Source: Candidatus Methylobacter oryzae (lineage in GTDB: Bacteria > Pseudomonadota > Gammaproteobacteria > Methylococcales > Methylomonadaceae). Taken from it: 64,000 bases of DNA. The stretch spans positions 25,166 through 89,165 of the forward strand of contig NZ_RYFG02000113.1 of the NCBI RefSeq assembly GCF_003994235.2, in the 5' to 3' direction. Each line of letters starts with the position of its first letter. Within the stretch, counting starts at the first letter, position 1. Below, one piece after another: positions 29,195-40,098 of the stretch. The notes under the pieces were generated by a model that had not been told where the DNA came from, searched no databases, and saw only the letters and a list, made by a program, of their open reading frames with translations. The position numbers were made by a program, and so were the translations under genes.

Positions 29195-30589
29195 TTATAC
29201 TGAAGAGATGCTTTGCCGCGCCGTCCTAATCGCAAGTCTAACCGTATCGGGAGCCGTGCCGCCGATATGTTTCCGGGCCGCGACCGAACCTTCCAGCGTT
29301 AGATAATCAAAAACATCGTCGGCAATCAGACTTGAAAAATGCTGCAGTTCCGGCAAAGACAATTCCGACAAGTCACGCTGGCTTTCTAATCCCAAACGTA
29401 CTGCCATGCCGACGACTTCATGGGCATCGCGAAAAGCCATGCCTTTGCGCACCAGATAATCGGCAAGATCGGTCGCGGTAGCAAAACCACGCTTGGCTGA
29501 GTTATACATATTGGCTTTTTTGGCCTCGATATGCGGAACCATGTCCGCATAAGCCCGCAAACAGTTGATCAAGGTATCGGCGGTATCGAACAGCGGCTCC
29601 TTATCTTCCTGATTGTCCTTGTTATAAGCCAACGGCTGGCTCTTCATCAGCATCAGCAACGAAACCAAGTGACCGGTTACCCGGCCTGATTTGCCGCGTA
29701 CCAGCTCGGGTACGTCGGGGTTTTTCTTTTGCGGCATAATCGAAGAGCCGGTGCAAAAAGCGTCGGGCATTTCAATAAAGTCAAACTGGGCGCTGGACCA
29801 CAAAATCAACTCTTCGGAAAAACGCGATAAATGCATCATGATCAAGCTGGCGGCCGCCGCGAATTCAATTGCAAAATCGCGGTCGCTAACAGAGTCCAGC
29901 GAGTTGGCTGAAGGGCGGCTAAAGCCAAGCAATTCAGCCGTCATCTGACGGTCTATCGGGTAACTGGTTCCGGCTAACGCGGCAGCTCCCAACGGCATGA
30001 CATTGATACGTTTATGGCAATCCAACAATCTTTCCCGATCGCGGCTAAGCATCTCAAACCAGGCCATCAGGTGATGTCCGAAAGTAATCGGCTGGGCAAC
30101 TTGTAAATGCGTAAAGCCCGGCATGATCGTGTCGGCATGCCGCTCAGCCAAATCCAGGATCGCTGTTTGCAGCCGCGTAAGCTGGCTTAAAATCTGCTTG
30201 ATTTCACTACGCAGGTAAAGACGAATATCAGTCGCCACCTGATCATTACGGGAACGGCCGGTATGCAGTTTTTTCCCGGCAATGCCGATCAGATCAGTCA
30301 AACGTGCTTCAATATTCATATGAACGTCTTCCTGCTTGATCGACCAGACGAACTCGCCGTTAATGATTTCCTGGGCAATTTGGCCAAGACCGTCAATAAT
30401 AGCGTCGCGTTCCTGCTCGCTCAAAATACCGCAGGAACAAAGCATTCTGGCATGGGCAATTGAGCCTTCAATATCCTGTTGCGCCATGCGCTGGTCAAAA
30501 TCGACGGAAGCGGTAAACACCTCGACAAAAGCATCGGTTGCTTGGGCAAAACGGGCGCTGGAAAGTTTATCGGAATTAACGTTGGACAT
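29195..30589 (-). CDS. argH: Argininosuccinate lyase
   Basis: Last step of arginine synthesis: splits argininosuccinate to arginine and fumarate. The 464-residue product has the family signature [12 protein letters not shown] in its expected place, the N-terminal [13 protein letters not shown], and [18 protein letters not shown] with the catalytic region. Length is normal. It is divergent from hemC across a 207-base gap that holds both promoters, and is followed by cyaA after 20 bases; argH-cyaA/hemCDXY proximity is familiar from gammaproteobacteria. Confidence 0.97.
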   Translation of the reverse strand: MSNVNSDKLSSARFAQATDAFVEVFTASVDFDQRMAQQDIEGSIAHARMLCSCGILSEQERDAIIDGLGQIAQEIINGEFVWSIKQEDVHMNIEARLTDLIGIAGKKLHTGRSRNDQVATDIRLYLRSEIKQILSQLTRLQTAILDLAERHADTIMPGFTHLQVAQPITFGHHLMAWFEMLSRDRERLLDCHKRINVMPLGAAALAGTSYPIDRQMTAELLGFSRPSANSLDSVSDRDFAIEFAAAASLIMMHLSRFSEELILWSSAQFDFIEMPDAFCTGSSIMPQKKNPDVPELVRGKSGRVTGHLVSLLMLMKSQPLAYNKDNQEDKEPLFDTADTLINCLRAYADMVPHIEAKKANMYNSAKRGFATATDLADYLVRKGMAFRDAHEVVGMAVRLGLESQRDLSELSLPELQHFSSLIADDVFDYLTLEGSVAARKHIGGTAPDTVRLAIRTARQSISSV

Positions 30590-30745
30590 AGTAGCTTTGC
30601 GGATTACTTAAATTGTCTAATTATACAGCTAAAGCTTACGCGCCTGCTAACGCTGCTTAACTTCTCCCGGCAACGACTAAGCAAAATTTCCTCTTCCGGC
30701 TGTTGCCTTTTGCTCACATTACTTTCACAAAGAATTCAAGTTCGA

Positions 30746-30776
30746 TTGACTCTGATTAACTTACACGAGGTACAAT
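30746..30776 (+). promoter_or_regulatory. Candidate sigma-70 promoter of the hemCDXY operon
   Basis: TTGACT (30746-30751) and TACAAT (30771-30776) are separated by 19 bases, about 20 bases before the first hemC ATG. Box quality is good (5/6 each), but the spacing is two bases long. Confidence 0.35.
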
Positions 30777-30796
30777 AGAACAATTTATCGTAAAAA

Positions 30797-31738
30797 ATGA
30801 ATGGTGCCCTTTTGACTGAAAAAATTATTCGCATTGCAACGCGTAAAAGTCCTTTAGCATTATGGCAGGCAGAACATGTGGCAGAACGGTTGGAACGGAC
30901 ATTTCCGGGATGCCGGACCGAACTGGTTAAAATGTCCACTCAGGGTGACAAGATTCTTGACGCGCCTTTAGCCAAAATCGGCGGCAAGGGCTTGTTTGTC
31001 AAAGAACTGGAGCAAGGCATGCTGGAAGGCTTAGCCGATATTGCCGTGCATTCTATGAAAGATGTGCCGGTCGAGTTTCCTGATGGTTTGCATCTGGCTG
31101 CCATTTTAACGCGCGAAGATCCGACCGATGCCTTTGTCTCTAACCGTTATTCGACGCTACATGATTTGCCGGCCGACGCCAGAATCGGCACTTCCAGCCT
31201 ACGCAGACAATGTCAGATTAAACAACTTTACCCCGATGCTGAGATATTGTCGTTAAGAGGCAATGTCAACACGCGCCTATCCAAACTGGATGCCGGCGAA
31301 TACGATGCTATCATTCTGGCTTCAGCCGGATTAAAAAGACTGGGCATGGCCAAACGCATCACCCAATGCCTGGACACTTCCATCAGCCTGCCCGCCATCG
31401 GCCAAGGCGCCATCGGCATAGAATGCCGAAGCAACGATCGGCAAATCAATGAAATGCTGGGCTTGCTACATGACGATGAAACCGGACTGTGCGTGACAGC
31501 GGAAAGAGCGATGAACACGCGATTGAATGGCGGTTGCCAAGTACCGATTGCCGGTTTTGCGCAATTGCAAGACGGACAACTGTTCATGCGCGGCTTGGTT
31601 GGCAGCCCCGACGGCAACGTCATATATCGGGCTGAACGGACAGGCGGTCCGGATGAGGCCGAGTCTATCGGCAAAATGGTTGCTGAAGAGTTATTAGCCC
31701 AAGGCGCGGATAAAATTCTGCAAGCGCTGTTTCATTAA
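30797..31738 (+). CDS. hemC: Hydroxymethylbilane synthase (porphobilinogen deaminase)
   Basis: Joins four porphobilinogens into hydroxymethylbilane in heme synthesis. The 313-residue product contains the substrate-binding [27 protein letters not shown] and [15 protein letters not shown]. Cys247 in [12 protein letters not shown] is the residue that carries the dipyrromethane cofactor. The start is uncertain: ATG 30797 is given, but TTG 30812 would give exactly the E. coli N-terminal length ([11 protein letters not shown]). It is the first gene of hemC-hemD-hemX-hemY. Confidence 0.97.
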   Translation: MNGALLTEKIIRIATRKSPLALWQAEHVAERLERTFPGCRTELVKMSTQGDKILDAPLAKIGGKGLFVKELEQGMLEGLADIAVHSMKDVPVEFPDGLHLAAILTREDPTDAFVSNRYSTLHDLPADARIGTSSLRRQCQIKQLYPDAEILSLRGNVNTRLSKLDAGEYDAIILASAGLKRLGMAKRITQCLDTSISLPAIGQGAIGIECRSNDRQINEMLGLLHDDETGLCVTAERAMNTRLNGGCQVPIAGFAQLQDGQLFMRGLVGSPDGNVIYRAERTGGPDEAESIGKMVAEELLAQGADKILQALFH

Positions 31739-31762
31739 AATAAAAACGTAGGGCCGGAAGCT

Positions 31763-32536
31763 TTGAATAAATTATTAAGCGGTGTACGCATTTTAGTGAC
31801 GCGGCCTGAACATCAGGCGGACAACCTGAGCCGTTTAATTGAAGAGCAAGGCGGAATAGCCGTCAGGTTTCCCACACTGGAAATTATTGCAAAGGATAAT
31901 GCCTTAGAAATAAAGCAGATGTTGGCGAATCCGGACCTTTTCCAATGGCTTATTTTTATTAGCGCCAATGCAGTAAATTTTGCTCTAAAGGCGAATGATG
32001 GCAAAATAGCCTGCACGAAATCCGTGCGTTTTGCCGCAGTGGGACAGTCAACCGCGCAGGCGATGCGAATGGCAGGATTAAATGTCGACTTAGTGCCTGA
32101 GAGTGGTTACAACAGTGAAGCGCTGTTGGCAATGCCCGAGCTACAGCAAGTTGAGGGGCAGCGTTTTTTAATCGTTCGCGGTGAAGGCGGGCGTGAACAG
32201 CTAGCGACAGCATTACGCAGTAGAGGCGCGGAAGTTAATTATCTGGAAGTATATAGAAGAGTAATCCCCCGTATTGACAGCTCGCCAGTGGTCGAATTGC
32301 TTGCGCAACACAGCCTGGACATCGTTACCGTGACCAGTGCCGAAGCATTGCAAAACTTAAAATTAATGCTGGATGAAAAAAATAATAAGCTATTGTCATT
32401 AATAACCCTGGTAGTAGTTAGCAATAGAATCAGGTGCATAGCGGCCGATATGGGATTTAATCGAATTATTGTAACGAATAGTCCTATCGATACAGCAATT
32501 CTTGAGACAGTAATAACGTGTGTGACAGGGGAATAG
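31763..32536 (+). CDS. hemD: Uroporphyrinogen-III synthase
   Basis: Cyclises hydroxymethylbilane to uroporphyrinogen III with inversion of ring D. The 257-residue product begins at TTG and has the weakly conserved family pattern: ILVTRPEHQADNLSRLIEEQGG at the start (two stretches of it typical), WLIFISANAVNFAL, FAAVGQSTAQAM, and VTVTSAEALQNL near the C-terminus. Position between hemC and hemX makes the call firm even though HemD sequences vary widely. Confidence 0.93.
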   Translation: MNKLLSGVRILVTRPEHQADNLSRLIEEQGGIAVRFPTLEIIAKDNALEIKQMLANPDLFQWLIFISANAVNFALKANDGKIACTKSVRFAAVGQSTAQAMRMAGLNVDLVPESGYNSEALLAMPELQQVEGQRFLIVRGEGGREQLATALRSRGAEVNYLEVYRRVIPRIDSSPVVELLAQHSLDIVTVTSAEALQNLKLMLDEKNNKLLSLITLVVVSNRIRCIAADMGFNRIIVTNSPIDTAILETVITCVTGE

Positions 32537-32537
32537 A

Positions 32538-33749
32538 GTGGCTGAAGTGAGTGAACAACAAGAACAGAATGTGAGCGAAAATAATAAAGCTCACAAGTCG
32601 CGTAGCGGACTCTGGTTTGGCATCATTATGCTGCTCGTTATCTTAAGTGTAGCGGGTGCCGGCTTTTATTTTCTTCAGCAACTACGCTCTCAACAGGATA
32701 ATCTAGGCGGCGAAGTTAATAAAGGCGACATGCAGCTAATCGAACTATCGAAACAGATTAGCGGCTATCAAGCGCAACTTGCCGCCATTCAATCCCAGCT
32801 GGCAACCGTAGAATCCGATGTTGCCGGGAAAGAGTCCCACTTTAGCCAAACCCTGGAAGGCTTTTCCAAACTGCACAATGAAAAATTGGACAGCACGCGG
32901 AATGAATTAAATACAGCAATTACCCAAGTACAACGCCAATTAGGCAAAACACGCGGCGACTGGTTAATTGCCGACGCCGAATATCTGTTAAGCATTGCCA
33001 ATCAGCGCTTGTATTTAATGGGCGACGTGAATACAACTCGCGAAGCGTTGGAAGCGGCGGATCAACGTCTCAGGGAAAGCGGTGATGCCGGTGCGTTTAA
33101 AGTACGCGAGCAAATCGCCAAAGACATTACCGCCATCCGTAATGTTGCCGTTGCCGATATTGTCGGCATGTACGCCTCAATTCAATCACTGCAAGATCAA
33201 GTCGATAGTTTGACCTTACTTTTGCCTTATACGGGAAAAACACTGACTCCGCCTAGACAGGCACCGGAACCTGCTAACAAAGAAGATCAAACCCTGCTTG
33301 ATTCAGCCTTGGGACAATTGGAAGGCGTGGTGACGCTCAGACATACCGAGCATCCTATCAAGGAAATATTGACGCCGGAAGAAGCCCAGTTCATTCGCGA
33401 ACAGTTAAGGGTAAAATTGGAAATGGTCAAAATCGCCCTGGTTCAACAAAATGAGCGACTGTATCAATCCGGCTTGGCAGATGCCAAAAAATGGACTGAA
33501 CAGAACTTCGCCAAAAATGCAGAAACAGGCAATTTTATTGGCGAGCTGGACAAATTTAGCGCCATTAAAATCCGCAGCCATTTTCCTGACATAAGCATGT
33601 CATTGAAAATGCTTAGAGATATTACCAAGCTGAGACTGGAAGCGGACAAAGCTCTGGCGCCGGCTGAAAAAACAAAAAACGAACAGACCGTCACAACACC
33701 TCCGGCTGAACCTCAAAAACCGGTTGAAACAGCACCCGCCGCACAATAA
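32538..33749 (+). CDS. hemX: HemX-like membrane protein
   Basis: Inner-membrane protein encoded in gammaproteobacterial hemCDXY operons. It was once called a uroporphyrinogen methyltransferase, but the sequence shows no methyltransferase motifs. The 403-residue product starts at GTG two bases after the hemD stop, with a Shine-Dalgarno GGGGAA. It has one membrane segment (about residues 25-46, WFGIIMLLVILSVAGAGFYFL), a long coiled coil (about 60-140) and a C-terminal HemX domain (DWLIADAEYLLSIANQRLYLM). The tail is rich in Pro, Ala and Thr. Its exact role is unknown in general. Confidence 0.9.
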   Translation: MAEVSEQQEQNVSENNKAHKSRSGLWFGIIMLLVILSVAGAGFYFLQQLRSQQDNLGGEVNKGDMQLIELSKQISGYQAQLAAIQSQLATVESDVAGKESHFSQTLEGFSKLHNEKLDSTRNELNTAITQVQRQLGKTRGDWLIADAEYLLSIANQRLYLMGDVNTTREALEAADQRLRESGDAGAFKVREQIAKDITAIRNVAVADIVGMYASIQSLQDQVDSLTLLLPYTGKTLTPPRQAPEPANKEDQTLLDSALGQLEGVVTLRHTEHPIKEILTPEEAQFIREQLRVKLEMVKIALVQQNERLYQSGLADAKKWTEQNFAKNAETGNFIGELDKFSAIKIRSHFPDISMSLKMLRDITKLRLEADKALAPAEKTKNEQTVTTPPAEPQKPVETAPAAQ

Positions 33750-33764
33750 TCCAGAGAGCGCACA

Positions 33765-34997
33765 ATGAAAAATATAATGTATTTTCTGGGCTCGCTCCTT
33801 GTTGCCGTTGCCACCGCTTTTTTTGTTTATAAATGGTTGGGCGGTTTTGAAACGCCCGGTTATGTGCTGATAGGCATCGGAAACTGGTCTCTTGAAACCT
33901 CGCTAATTGTTTTTTCAGTTAGCCTGATCATGGGATTTTTCATCTTCTATATCTTCTTCAGGTTTTTAGGCTGGCTGCTCAGATTGCCGGGCCATGTCAG
34001 AAATCGCGGCAAAAGCATCAAATTCAACCGCTCCCAGGAAGCCCTGATTGCGGGCCTGGTCGATTCCGCCGAAGGCAACTGGGAAAAAGCCGAAAAAGTA
34101 TTAATTAAGCACGCATCCCATAGCGGCGCGCCGTTAATCCATTATTTGACAGCCGCAAGAGCCGCTCAATCCCGTGGCGCCTACGACAAAAGGGATGAAT
34201 ATTTAAGAAAAGCAGCTGATCAAGCCCCCGGTTCCGATGTAGCTATAGGCCTGACTCAAGCTGAATTGCATTTATCGGAAAAACAGTTCGAGCAAGCTCT
34301 GGAAACACTGACACGCCTGCATTCGATCGACCCGACTCACGCCAGCGTTTTAAAACTATTACACCAAGCCTATCAACAAGCCGGCGATTGGGAAGGCCTC
34401 CGTAAGCTGATCCCGTCGTTGAACAACAATAAGGTGTTGATGGAAGCCGAAATAAAGCTGCTTGAGACCGAAGCATTCAGCAAATTGTTAAAACAGGCGG
34501 CCGAACGAGGCAGCGCCGATGAAATTGAATCGCTGTGGTCGGAAATCCCCGATTACATAAGAAATATGAAAGGCGTTTCGGCGATCTATTTTGCCGCGAT
34601 GATTGAAGCCGGTGCAGGCGCAAAAATCGAAGGCAGCTTGGCTAGAGCCTTGTCAGCAACTTGGGATCAAACGTTGGTCGTGTTGTATGGCAATGTTCAG
34701 TCGATTGACATTGCAAGACAGCTTGAGACCGCCGAACAATGGTTGCCAACGCATCCTCGGGATGCGGTATTCCTGACTGTACTGGGCAAGCTGAGCATCA
34801 AATGCGGCGACAACCAAAAAGCGACAACCTACCTGACTAAAAGTTTATCGATAGAACCTACCGTTTCGGCTTATCAAATATTCGGCGATTTGCTGTTTGC
34901 CCAAGGTGACAAGGATAGGGCCACCGAATGTTATAAGCAGGGGTTGGAATTGGCGTCTAGCGAGCTTGTTAGTCGGATTGATTCAATATCTGGATAA
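33765..34997 (+). CDS. hemY: HemY-like TPR membrane protein
   Basis: Inner-membrane protein of the hemCDXY operon; it is not the protoporphyrinogen oxidase that carries the same name in Bacillus. The 410-residue product has two N-terminal membrane segments (about residues 5-22 and 42-66) with the HemY_N phrase YVLIGIGNWSLETSLIVF. Tetratricopeptide-like helical repeats follow (for example PLIHYLTAARAAQSRGAYDKR and NQKATTYLTKSLSIEPTVSA). In E. coli it is linked to coproheme/heme homeostasis. A hairpin follows at 35004. Confidence 0.91.
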   Translation: MKNIMYFLGSLLVAVATAFFVYKWLGGFETPGYVLIGIGNWSLETSLIVFSVSLIMGFFIFYIFFRFLGWLLRLPGHVRNRGKSIKFNRSQEALIAGLVDSAEGNWEKAEKVLIKHASHSGAPLIHYLTAARAAQSRGAYDKRDEYLRKAADQAPGSDVAIGLTQAELHLSEKQFEQALETLTRLHSIDPTHASVLKLLHQAYQQAGDWEGLRKLIPSLNNNKVLMEAEIKLLETEAFSKLLKQAAERGSADEIESLWSEIPDYIRNMKGVSAIYFAAMIEAGAGAKIEGSLARALSATWDQTLVVLYGNVQSIDIARQLETAEQWLPTHPRDAVFLTVLGKLSIKCGDNQKATTYLTKSLSIEPTVSAYQIFGDLLFAQGDKDRATECYKQGLELASSELVSRIDSISG

Positions 34998-35003
34998 AAG
35001 AAA

Positions 35004-35027
35004 GGGTAGAGACTATCAACTCTACCC
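35004..35027. terminator. Hairpin between convergent hemY and ubiD
   Basis: A perfect 8-bp stem (GGGTAGAG with CTCTACCC), 8-base loop, lies between two convergent stops. No clear T tract follows on either strand, so it is a weak terminator candidate. Confidence 0.45.
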
Positions 35028-35070
35028 ATCATCATTCTCGACCCTGAGCCACTCCACCTAATCTACATGA

Positions 35071-36531
35071 TTAGAATAATGCATCCCATATATCATCCAC
35101 CTTCTTAACCACCTCCGGCGACATCACAATAGTCCTGCCCCATTCCCGGTTAGTTTCCCCAGGCCATTTATTGGTCGCATCGAAACCCACTTTGGAGCCC
35201 AAGCCCGAAACCGGCGAGGCGAAATCAAGATAATCGATCGGCGTGTTTTCCAGTATCGTCAAATCCCTAGCGGGGTCCATGCGAGTGGTCATCGCCCAGA
35301 TCACATCCTGCCAGTTGCGGACATCGACATCATCATCGACGACAATTACAAACTTGGTGTACATGAATTGACGCAGGAACGACCAGGTACCCAGCATCAC
35401 GCGCTTGGCGTGGCCGGCGTATTGCTTTTTCATGCTGATCACGGCCATCCGGTACGAGCAGCCTTCCGGCGGCAAGTAAAAATCGACGATTTCCGGGAAT
35501 TGTTTTTGCAAAATCGGCACGAATACCTCGTTTAACGCAACGCCGAGAATGGCCGGTTCGTCGGGCGGTCTGCCGGTATAAGTGCTGTGGTAGATCGGAG
35601 CTTGGCGCTGGGTGATTCGTTCGATCGTGAATACCGGAAAATCGGCGACTTCATTGTAATAGCCGGTATGATCGCCGTAAGGGCCTTCTGCGGCGAATTC
35701 GCCGGGATAAATGAAGCCTTCCAACACAATTTCGGCACTGGCCGGCACTTGTAAATCGTTAATCAGCGATTTGGCGACTTCGGTTTTGCTACCGCGCAAT
35801 AAACCGGCGAACGCATATTCGGACAGCGAATCCGGCACCGGCGTTACGGCGGCCAGTATCGTTGCAGGGTCAGCGCCCAAGGCCACGGAAACCGGGAAAG
35901 GCTGCCCCGGATGAGCTGCCTGGAATTCCTTAAAATCCAATGCGCCGCCCCGATGCGCCAGCCAGCGCATGATGACTTTGTTTTTGCCGATGACCTGCAT
36001 CCGGTAGATGCCGAGGTTCTGCCGCTCTTTATTCGGGCCTTTGGTGATGACCAGCGGCCAGGTGATTAACGGCGCGGCGTCCTCCGGCCAGCAGGTTTGG
36101 ATAGGGTAATCGCCGAGATCGATTTCATCGCCTTCCCGAATCAGTTCCTGGCATGGCGGAGAACTGACTACTTTGGGAGCCATATTCAGCACTTGCTTGA
36201 ATACCGGGAATTTCTCCCAGGCGTCTTTCATGCCTTTGGGCGGCTCGGGTTCTTTCAGGTAAGCCAGCAGTTCGCCGATGCCGCGCAATTCGGTGACGGA
36301 TTCCGCGCCCATGCCCATCGCGACACGGCGTGGCGTACCGAACAGGTTAGCCAGCACCGGAATATTGGCGCCTTTGGGGGTTTCGAACAGCAACGCGGGA
36401 CCGCCCCGCTTCAGGGTGCGGTCGCAAATTTCAGTCATTTCCAAATAGGGATCGACTTCAACTGTAATGCGTTTGAGTTCGCCCTGTTTTTCCAGCTGTT
36501 TGATGAAATCACGCAAGTCTTTATAGATCAT
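35071..36531 (-). CDS. ubiD: 4-hydroxy-3-polyprenylbenzoate decarboxylase UbiD
   Basis: Prenylated-FMN-dependent decarboxylase of ubiquinone synthesis, forming 2-polyprenylphenol; needs UbiX for its cofactor. The 486-residue product shows family phrases: [22 protein letters not shown] at the start, [22 protein letters not shown] (metal/cofactor binding), [12 protein letters not shown] (with the acidic residues of the active site) and [20 protein letters not shown]. Length is standard. The start overlaps the prlC stop by four bases (ATGA). Confidence 0.97.
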   Translation of the reverse strand: MIYKDLRDFIKQLEKQGELKRITVEVDPYLEMTEICDRTLKRGGPALLFETPKGANIPVLANLFGTPRRVAMGMGAESVTELRGIGELLAYLKEPEPPKGMKDAWEKFPVFKQVLNMAPKVVSSPPCQELIREGDEIDLGDYPIQTCWPEDAAPLITWPLVITKGPNKERQNLGIYRMQVIGKNKVIMRWLAHRGGALDFKEFQAAHPGQPFPVSVALGADPATILAAVTPVPDSLSEYAFAGLLRGSKTEVAKSLINDLQVPASAEIVLEGFIYPGEFAAEGPYGDHTGYYNEVADFPVFTIERITQRQAPIYHSTYTGRPPDEPAILGVALNEVFVPILQKQFPEIVDFYLPPEGCSYRMAVISMKKQYAGHAKRVMLGTWSFLRQFMYTKFVIVVDDDVDVRNWQDVIWAMTTRMDPARDLTILENTPIDYLDFASPVSGLGSKVGFDATNKWPGETNREWGRTIVMSPEVVKKVDDIWDALF

Positions 36532-38666
36532 GCCGCAATGCCGTTATGTCTGAGTAACGCGTCAATGGTCGGTTTGCGGCCGCGGAAGTTGATAAACAAT
36601 TCCATCGCTTCCTGGCTGCCGCCTTTTTCAAGGATGTTCGTTAAAAAGGCTTTGCCGGTTTCTTGGTCGAAAATGCCTTTTTCTTCAAATAGCGAGAAAG
36701 CGTCGCTGGACAATACTTCCGCCCATTTGTAGCTGTAATAGCCCGCCGCATAGCCGCCGGCAAAGATATGTGAAAAGCTGTGCGCGAAGCGGTTGAATTT
36801 TGGCGGACGGACAACGGCAACTTGCTCCCGTACTTGCTCCAGGATTTCATAGATACGGCCGCCTTGTTGCGGATCATAGTCACGATGAATCCTGAAATCG
36901 AACAGGCTAAACTCCAATTGTCTGACCATGATCATACCTGCCTGAAAATTCTTGGCGGCAATCATTTTGTCGAATAAAGCGTCCGGCAGCGGTTCGCCGG
37001 TTTGATAATGCCCGGACATCAGCGCCAGTGCCTCTTTCTCCCAGCACCAGTTTTCCATGAACTGGCTGGGCAGTTCGACCGCATCCCATTCCACGCCGTT
37101 AATGCCGGAAACGCCCAGATAATCGACTTGCGTCAGCATGTGGTGCAGGCCGTGGCCGAATTCATGAAACAGCGTGGTCACTTCGTCGTGCGTCAACAAC
37201 GCCGGGGTATCGCCTGCCGGCGGAGTAAAATTGCAGGTCAGGTAGGCGACCGGGATTTGAATATTACCGTCGAATTTATCGCCAGGAATGGCGTGTATGC
37301 CGCCAACCAGTCGGGAACTGGCGCGGCGTTTGCGGCTGACACAATCATCCATCCAGGCGCCGCCACGCTTTTTCGCACGGGCGTAAAGATCGAGATAAAA
37401 CCGGCCGCGCAACTGCCCGGCTTGGTCATGGATTTGGAAGAAACGCACATCGGGATGCCAGCTGTCGAAATCGCTAATTTCAGAGATTTGCAAGCCGTAC
37501 AGTTTTTCTACGATTGCAAATAGGCCCGGCAAAACGCGGGTAATCGGGAAGTAAGTTTTAACTTCTTCTTGTGACAACTGGTAAAAGTGTTGGCGCATTT
37601 TTTCCGAGTAATAGGCCAGATCCCAAGATTGCAGGTCTTTAACGCCGTAATATTTTTTCGCGAATTCGCGCAATTCGGCCAAGTCCTTGCGGGCATGGCG
37701 CCAGGACCGGTCGGCCAAGTCTTCGAGAAAAGCGGTGACGTCATCCGGCTTTTCGGCCATTTTTGTTGCCAACGACAGTTCCGCGTAATTGTCGAAGCCC
37801 AACAAGCGGGCTTTTTCATGACGCAAGGCCAGGATTTTTTCCATATTTTCGCCGTTATCCCACTGTCCGGCATGCGGGCCTTGATCGGACGCGCGGGTAG
37901 CGAAAGCTTCGTAATGCTCGCGGCGCAATTCGCGGTTATCGGCATAAGTCATTACTGAAATATAGGATGGAAATTGCAGGGTAATCATCCAGCCGGCTTC
38001 ATTGTGGCTTCCGGCAACTGCTCCCTGCGTTGCTCTACCTCCTGCATCCATGCAGTCGTCGGCGGTCTGTTTGGCTTGGGCCAGCGCCGACTCAGGGAGT
38101 CCGGCCAGATCGTCCGCATCCCTGATCAGTTTACTCCAGGCGTTGGTTGCATCGAGCACGTTTTCTTCGTAGCTGCTGGCAAGCGCGGATAATTCCTGGC
38201 TGATTTCTTTGTAGCGTTGCTTTTTTTCGCTATCCAGGTCGATGCCGGATAATTTGAAATCTCTTAATGCGTTGCGGATGATCTTTTGCTGGGCAATGTC
38301 CAGTGTCGTAAATTCATCGCTTTCGGCAATAAAACGATAGGCTTTGAATAAGGCTTCGTTTTGCCCCATTTCAGTCGAGTAGGCGCTGAGTTTTGGCAAA
38401 CAAGCATTATAAGCATCCCGCAATTCGTCGCTGTTGACCACGGAATTCATGTGGCTAACCGGCGACCAAGCTCTACTGAGCTTATCATCGACATCTTCCA
38501 GCGGCGCGATCAGATTTTCCCAAGTGTAATGTTGCGTGGCCTGTAGATGTTGTTCTACGGATGAACGGGCTTCGGCCAATAATTGATCAATTGCAGGTAC
38601 GATGTGCTCCGGTTTTATCTGGGAAAACTTCGGCAATGTGGAGTTAGCTAGTAAAGGATTATTCAT
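36528..38666 (-). CDS. prlC: Oligopeptidase A
   Basis: Zinc metallopeptidase of family M3 that degrades short peptides in the cytoplasm, including cleaved signal peptides. The 712-residue product has the zinc motif HEFGH (residues 501-505) followed by GLHHML. The downstream phrase [18 protein letters not shown] carries the third ligand, a Glu. Length agrees with E. coli PrlC (680). It is 12 bases downstream of the HDOD gene and coupled to ubiD. Confidence 0.97.
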   Translation of the reverse strand: MNNPLLANSTLPKFSQIKPEHIVPAIDQLLAEARSSVEQHLQATQHYTWENLIAPLEDVDDKLSRAWSPVSHMNSVVNSDELRDAYNACLPKLSAYSTEMGQNEALFKAYRFIAESDEFTTLDIAQQKIIRNALRDFKLSGIDLDSEKKQRYKEISQELSALASSYEENVLDATNAWSKLIRDADDLAGLPESALAQAKQTADDCMDAGGRATQGAVAGSHNEAGWMITLQFPSYISVMTYADNRELRREHYEAFATRASDQGPHAGQWDNGENMEKILALRHEKARLLGFDNYAELSLATKMAEKPDDVTAFLEDLADRSWRHARKDLAELREFAKKYYGVKDLQSWDLAYYSEKMRQHFYQLSQEEVKTYFPITRVLPGLFAIVEKLYGLQISEISDFDSWHPDVRFFQIHDQAGQLRGRFYLDLYARAKKRGGAWMDDCVSRKRRASSRLVGGIHAIPGDKFDGNIQIPVAYLTCNFTPPAGDTPALLTHDEVTTLFHEFGHGLHHMLTQVDYLGVSGINGVEWDAVELPSQFMENWCWEKEALALMSGHYQTGEPLPDALFDKMIAAKNFQAGMIMVRQLEFSLFDFRIHRDYDPQQGGRIYEILEQVREQVAVVRPPKFNRFAHSFSHIFAGGYAAGYYSYKWAEVLSSDAFSLFEEKGIFDQETGKAFLTNILEKGGSQEAMELFINFRGRKPTIDALLRHNGIAA

Positions 38667-38678
38667 AGTAAAAGTATA

Positions 38679-40034
38679 TCAGGAAAGAAAATTCATGGCC
38701 GCATGGATGCGATGCTTGGCTTTATGCAGCACGTCCAAAGAAAAGTCGGGGGTAAGTTTACTGTTTTTCAGTTTAGCGTAGGCAGGTATGGAGTTTATGT
38801 AAGGTATTTCTTTGGCTCTATGAGTGCCGAAATAACTATGCAATTTGGCTAATATGACAATATCGGCTAAATTCAACTTATCGCTACCACTCTCATAAAA
38901 CCAGTCTTCAGCGCATTTGGGAATGCCCGTTAATTCAGGAGTAAAACCTAATGTGTGTAATACCAAAGAGCCGACCGACGGGCTCAAAAATGGAATGGCC
39001 GACTCCAATACGTCGATATTTGCGTACTCATCCGGATTCTGCTCGGCAAAATGCAATACAGGTATGGTACCTATATCGCTGACCAAACCGGCCAATAAAG
39101 CATCTTCAGGATTAACCGAGCCATTTTCCTGCGCAAGCACGAAGCTCAAACTGGAAACATAGAGGCTGTTTTTCCATAAAGTTTGCATTTTTTCCATCAA
39201 TTGCTGATTTTGGCATTGAAATAATTGTTTTAAACTGATGCCCATGACCAATTTGCGCGTTTGATCCAGGCCTAGTCGAGTAACGGCCGCATGGCAGTTA
39301 GTAATCGGTGATACAGGGGAATAGAGCGGACTGTTCGCCAATTGGATTAACTTGGCCACGATAGCGACATCGACACTGATAATTTTTACAGCTTCGTTAA
39401 TGCCTAAATCCTTCTCTATCGCTTCTTTCAGCTTTAAAGCGACATTAGGCAATGAGGGCAAGCTTAATCTATTTTCCCGGTAGGCTTCGGAAAAACTGGT
39501 AAAAAAACGGTTGCCGGCAATTTGTTTAGGCAAGTCAATATCAATCAGCTCAACAGAAATAGGTTGTTGAAGACTTTTCCCCGACCATCGGCATATGAAT
39601 TCTCCTGAAATCGCCAGAATAGCAATGTCGGTTTGAGCGAATGCCGTTGCGCCGCAAACCTTACCGCTATTGAGCGGCAAGTTGGCCAACGATGATTCTG
39701 CCGATAAGGTATAGCGTTTGTCGCTATCGGGCTGAAGTTCAATATTTCCTTTAAGCAGATAAAAAACTGAATTTGTTTTTTGGCCCAATCTGAAAATCAC
39801 AGAGCCCTGAGCATAATTTAATGTGGCGTGTGCCAACTGCTCAACATAAGCATCATCCATGTCGCGAAGCGGAGCCAGCTTCTTTAGCGCTGACAGCGAT
39901 AATTTTTTATATTCGCTAGAAACAGGCTCCGAACAGGTAAACTGATTATTTATGCTGGCGGCCGGAACGCTTATGTTCTTTTTCGGAAGAGAGTGCTTGG
40001 AACGCGAGGAAAATAGATTAGCAAACCAATTCAT
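38679..40034 (-). CDS. HDOD-domain signalling protein with cyclic-nucleotide-binding-like domain
   Basis: Probable cytoplasmic signalling protein. The 451-residue product has a cNMP-binding-like beta-roll (about residues 50-150; ...SVIFRLGQKTNSVFYLLKGNIELQ) and then an HDOD domain (about 190-400; LPSLPNVALKLKEAIEKD, IIQLANSPLYS-type phrase, LLAGLVSDIGTIPVL). HDOD domains resemble HD phosphohydrolases but lack the catalytic HD pair. The beta-roll lacks a clear phosphate-binding cassette, so ligand binding is doubtful. Target and signal are unknown. It sits ahead of prlC on the same strand. Confidence 0.8.
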   Translation of the reverse strand: MNWFANLFSSRSKHSLPKKNISVPAASINNQFTCSEPVSSEYKKLSLSALKKLAPLRDMDDAYVEQLAHATLNYAQGSVIFRLGQKTNSVFYLLKGNIELQPDSDKRYTLSAESSLANLPLNSGKVCGATAFAQTDIAILAISGEFICRWSGKSLQQPISVELIDIDLPKQIAGNRFFTSFSEAYRENRLSLPSLPNVALKLKEAIEKDLGINEAVKIISVDVAIVAKLIQLANSPLYSPVSPITNCHAAVTRLGLDQTRKLVMGISLKQLFQCQNQQLMEKMQTLWKNSLYVSSLSFVLAQENGSVNPEDALLAGLVSDIGTIPVLHFAEQNPDEYANIDVLESAIPFLSPSVGSLVLHTLGFTPELTGIPKCAEDWFYESGSDKLNLADIVILAKLHSYFGTHRAKEIPYINSIPAYAKLKNSKLTPDFSLDVLHKAKHRIHAAMNFLS

Positions 40035-40098
40035 GATGACATCTCGACTTTAAGAGTTTGGAAGATGTGTAATATGATGTTTTGTAATAACTTATTGA

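Noticed and set aside
36097..37523. Long plus-strand frames of 211 and 173 codons
   Set aside because: Antisense to ubiD and prlC, whose motifs are intact; no recognised family in the plus-strand frames.
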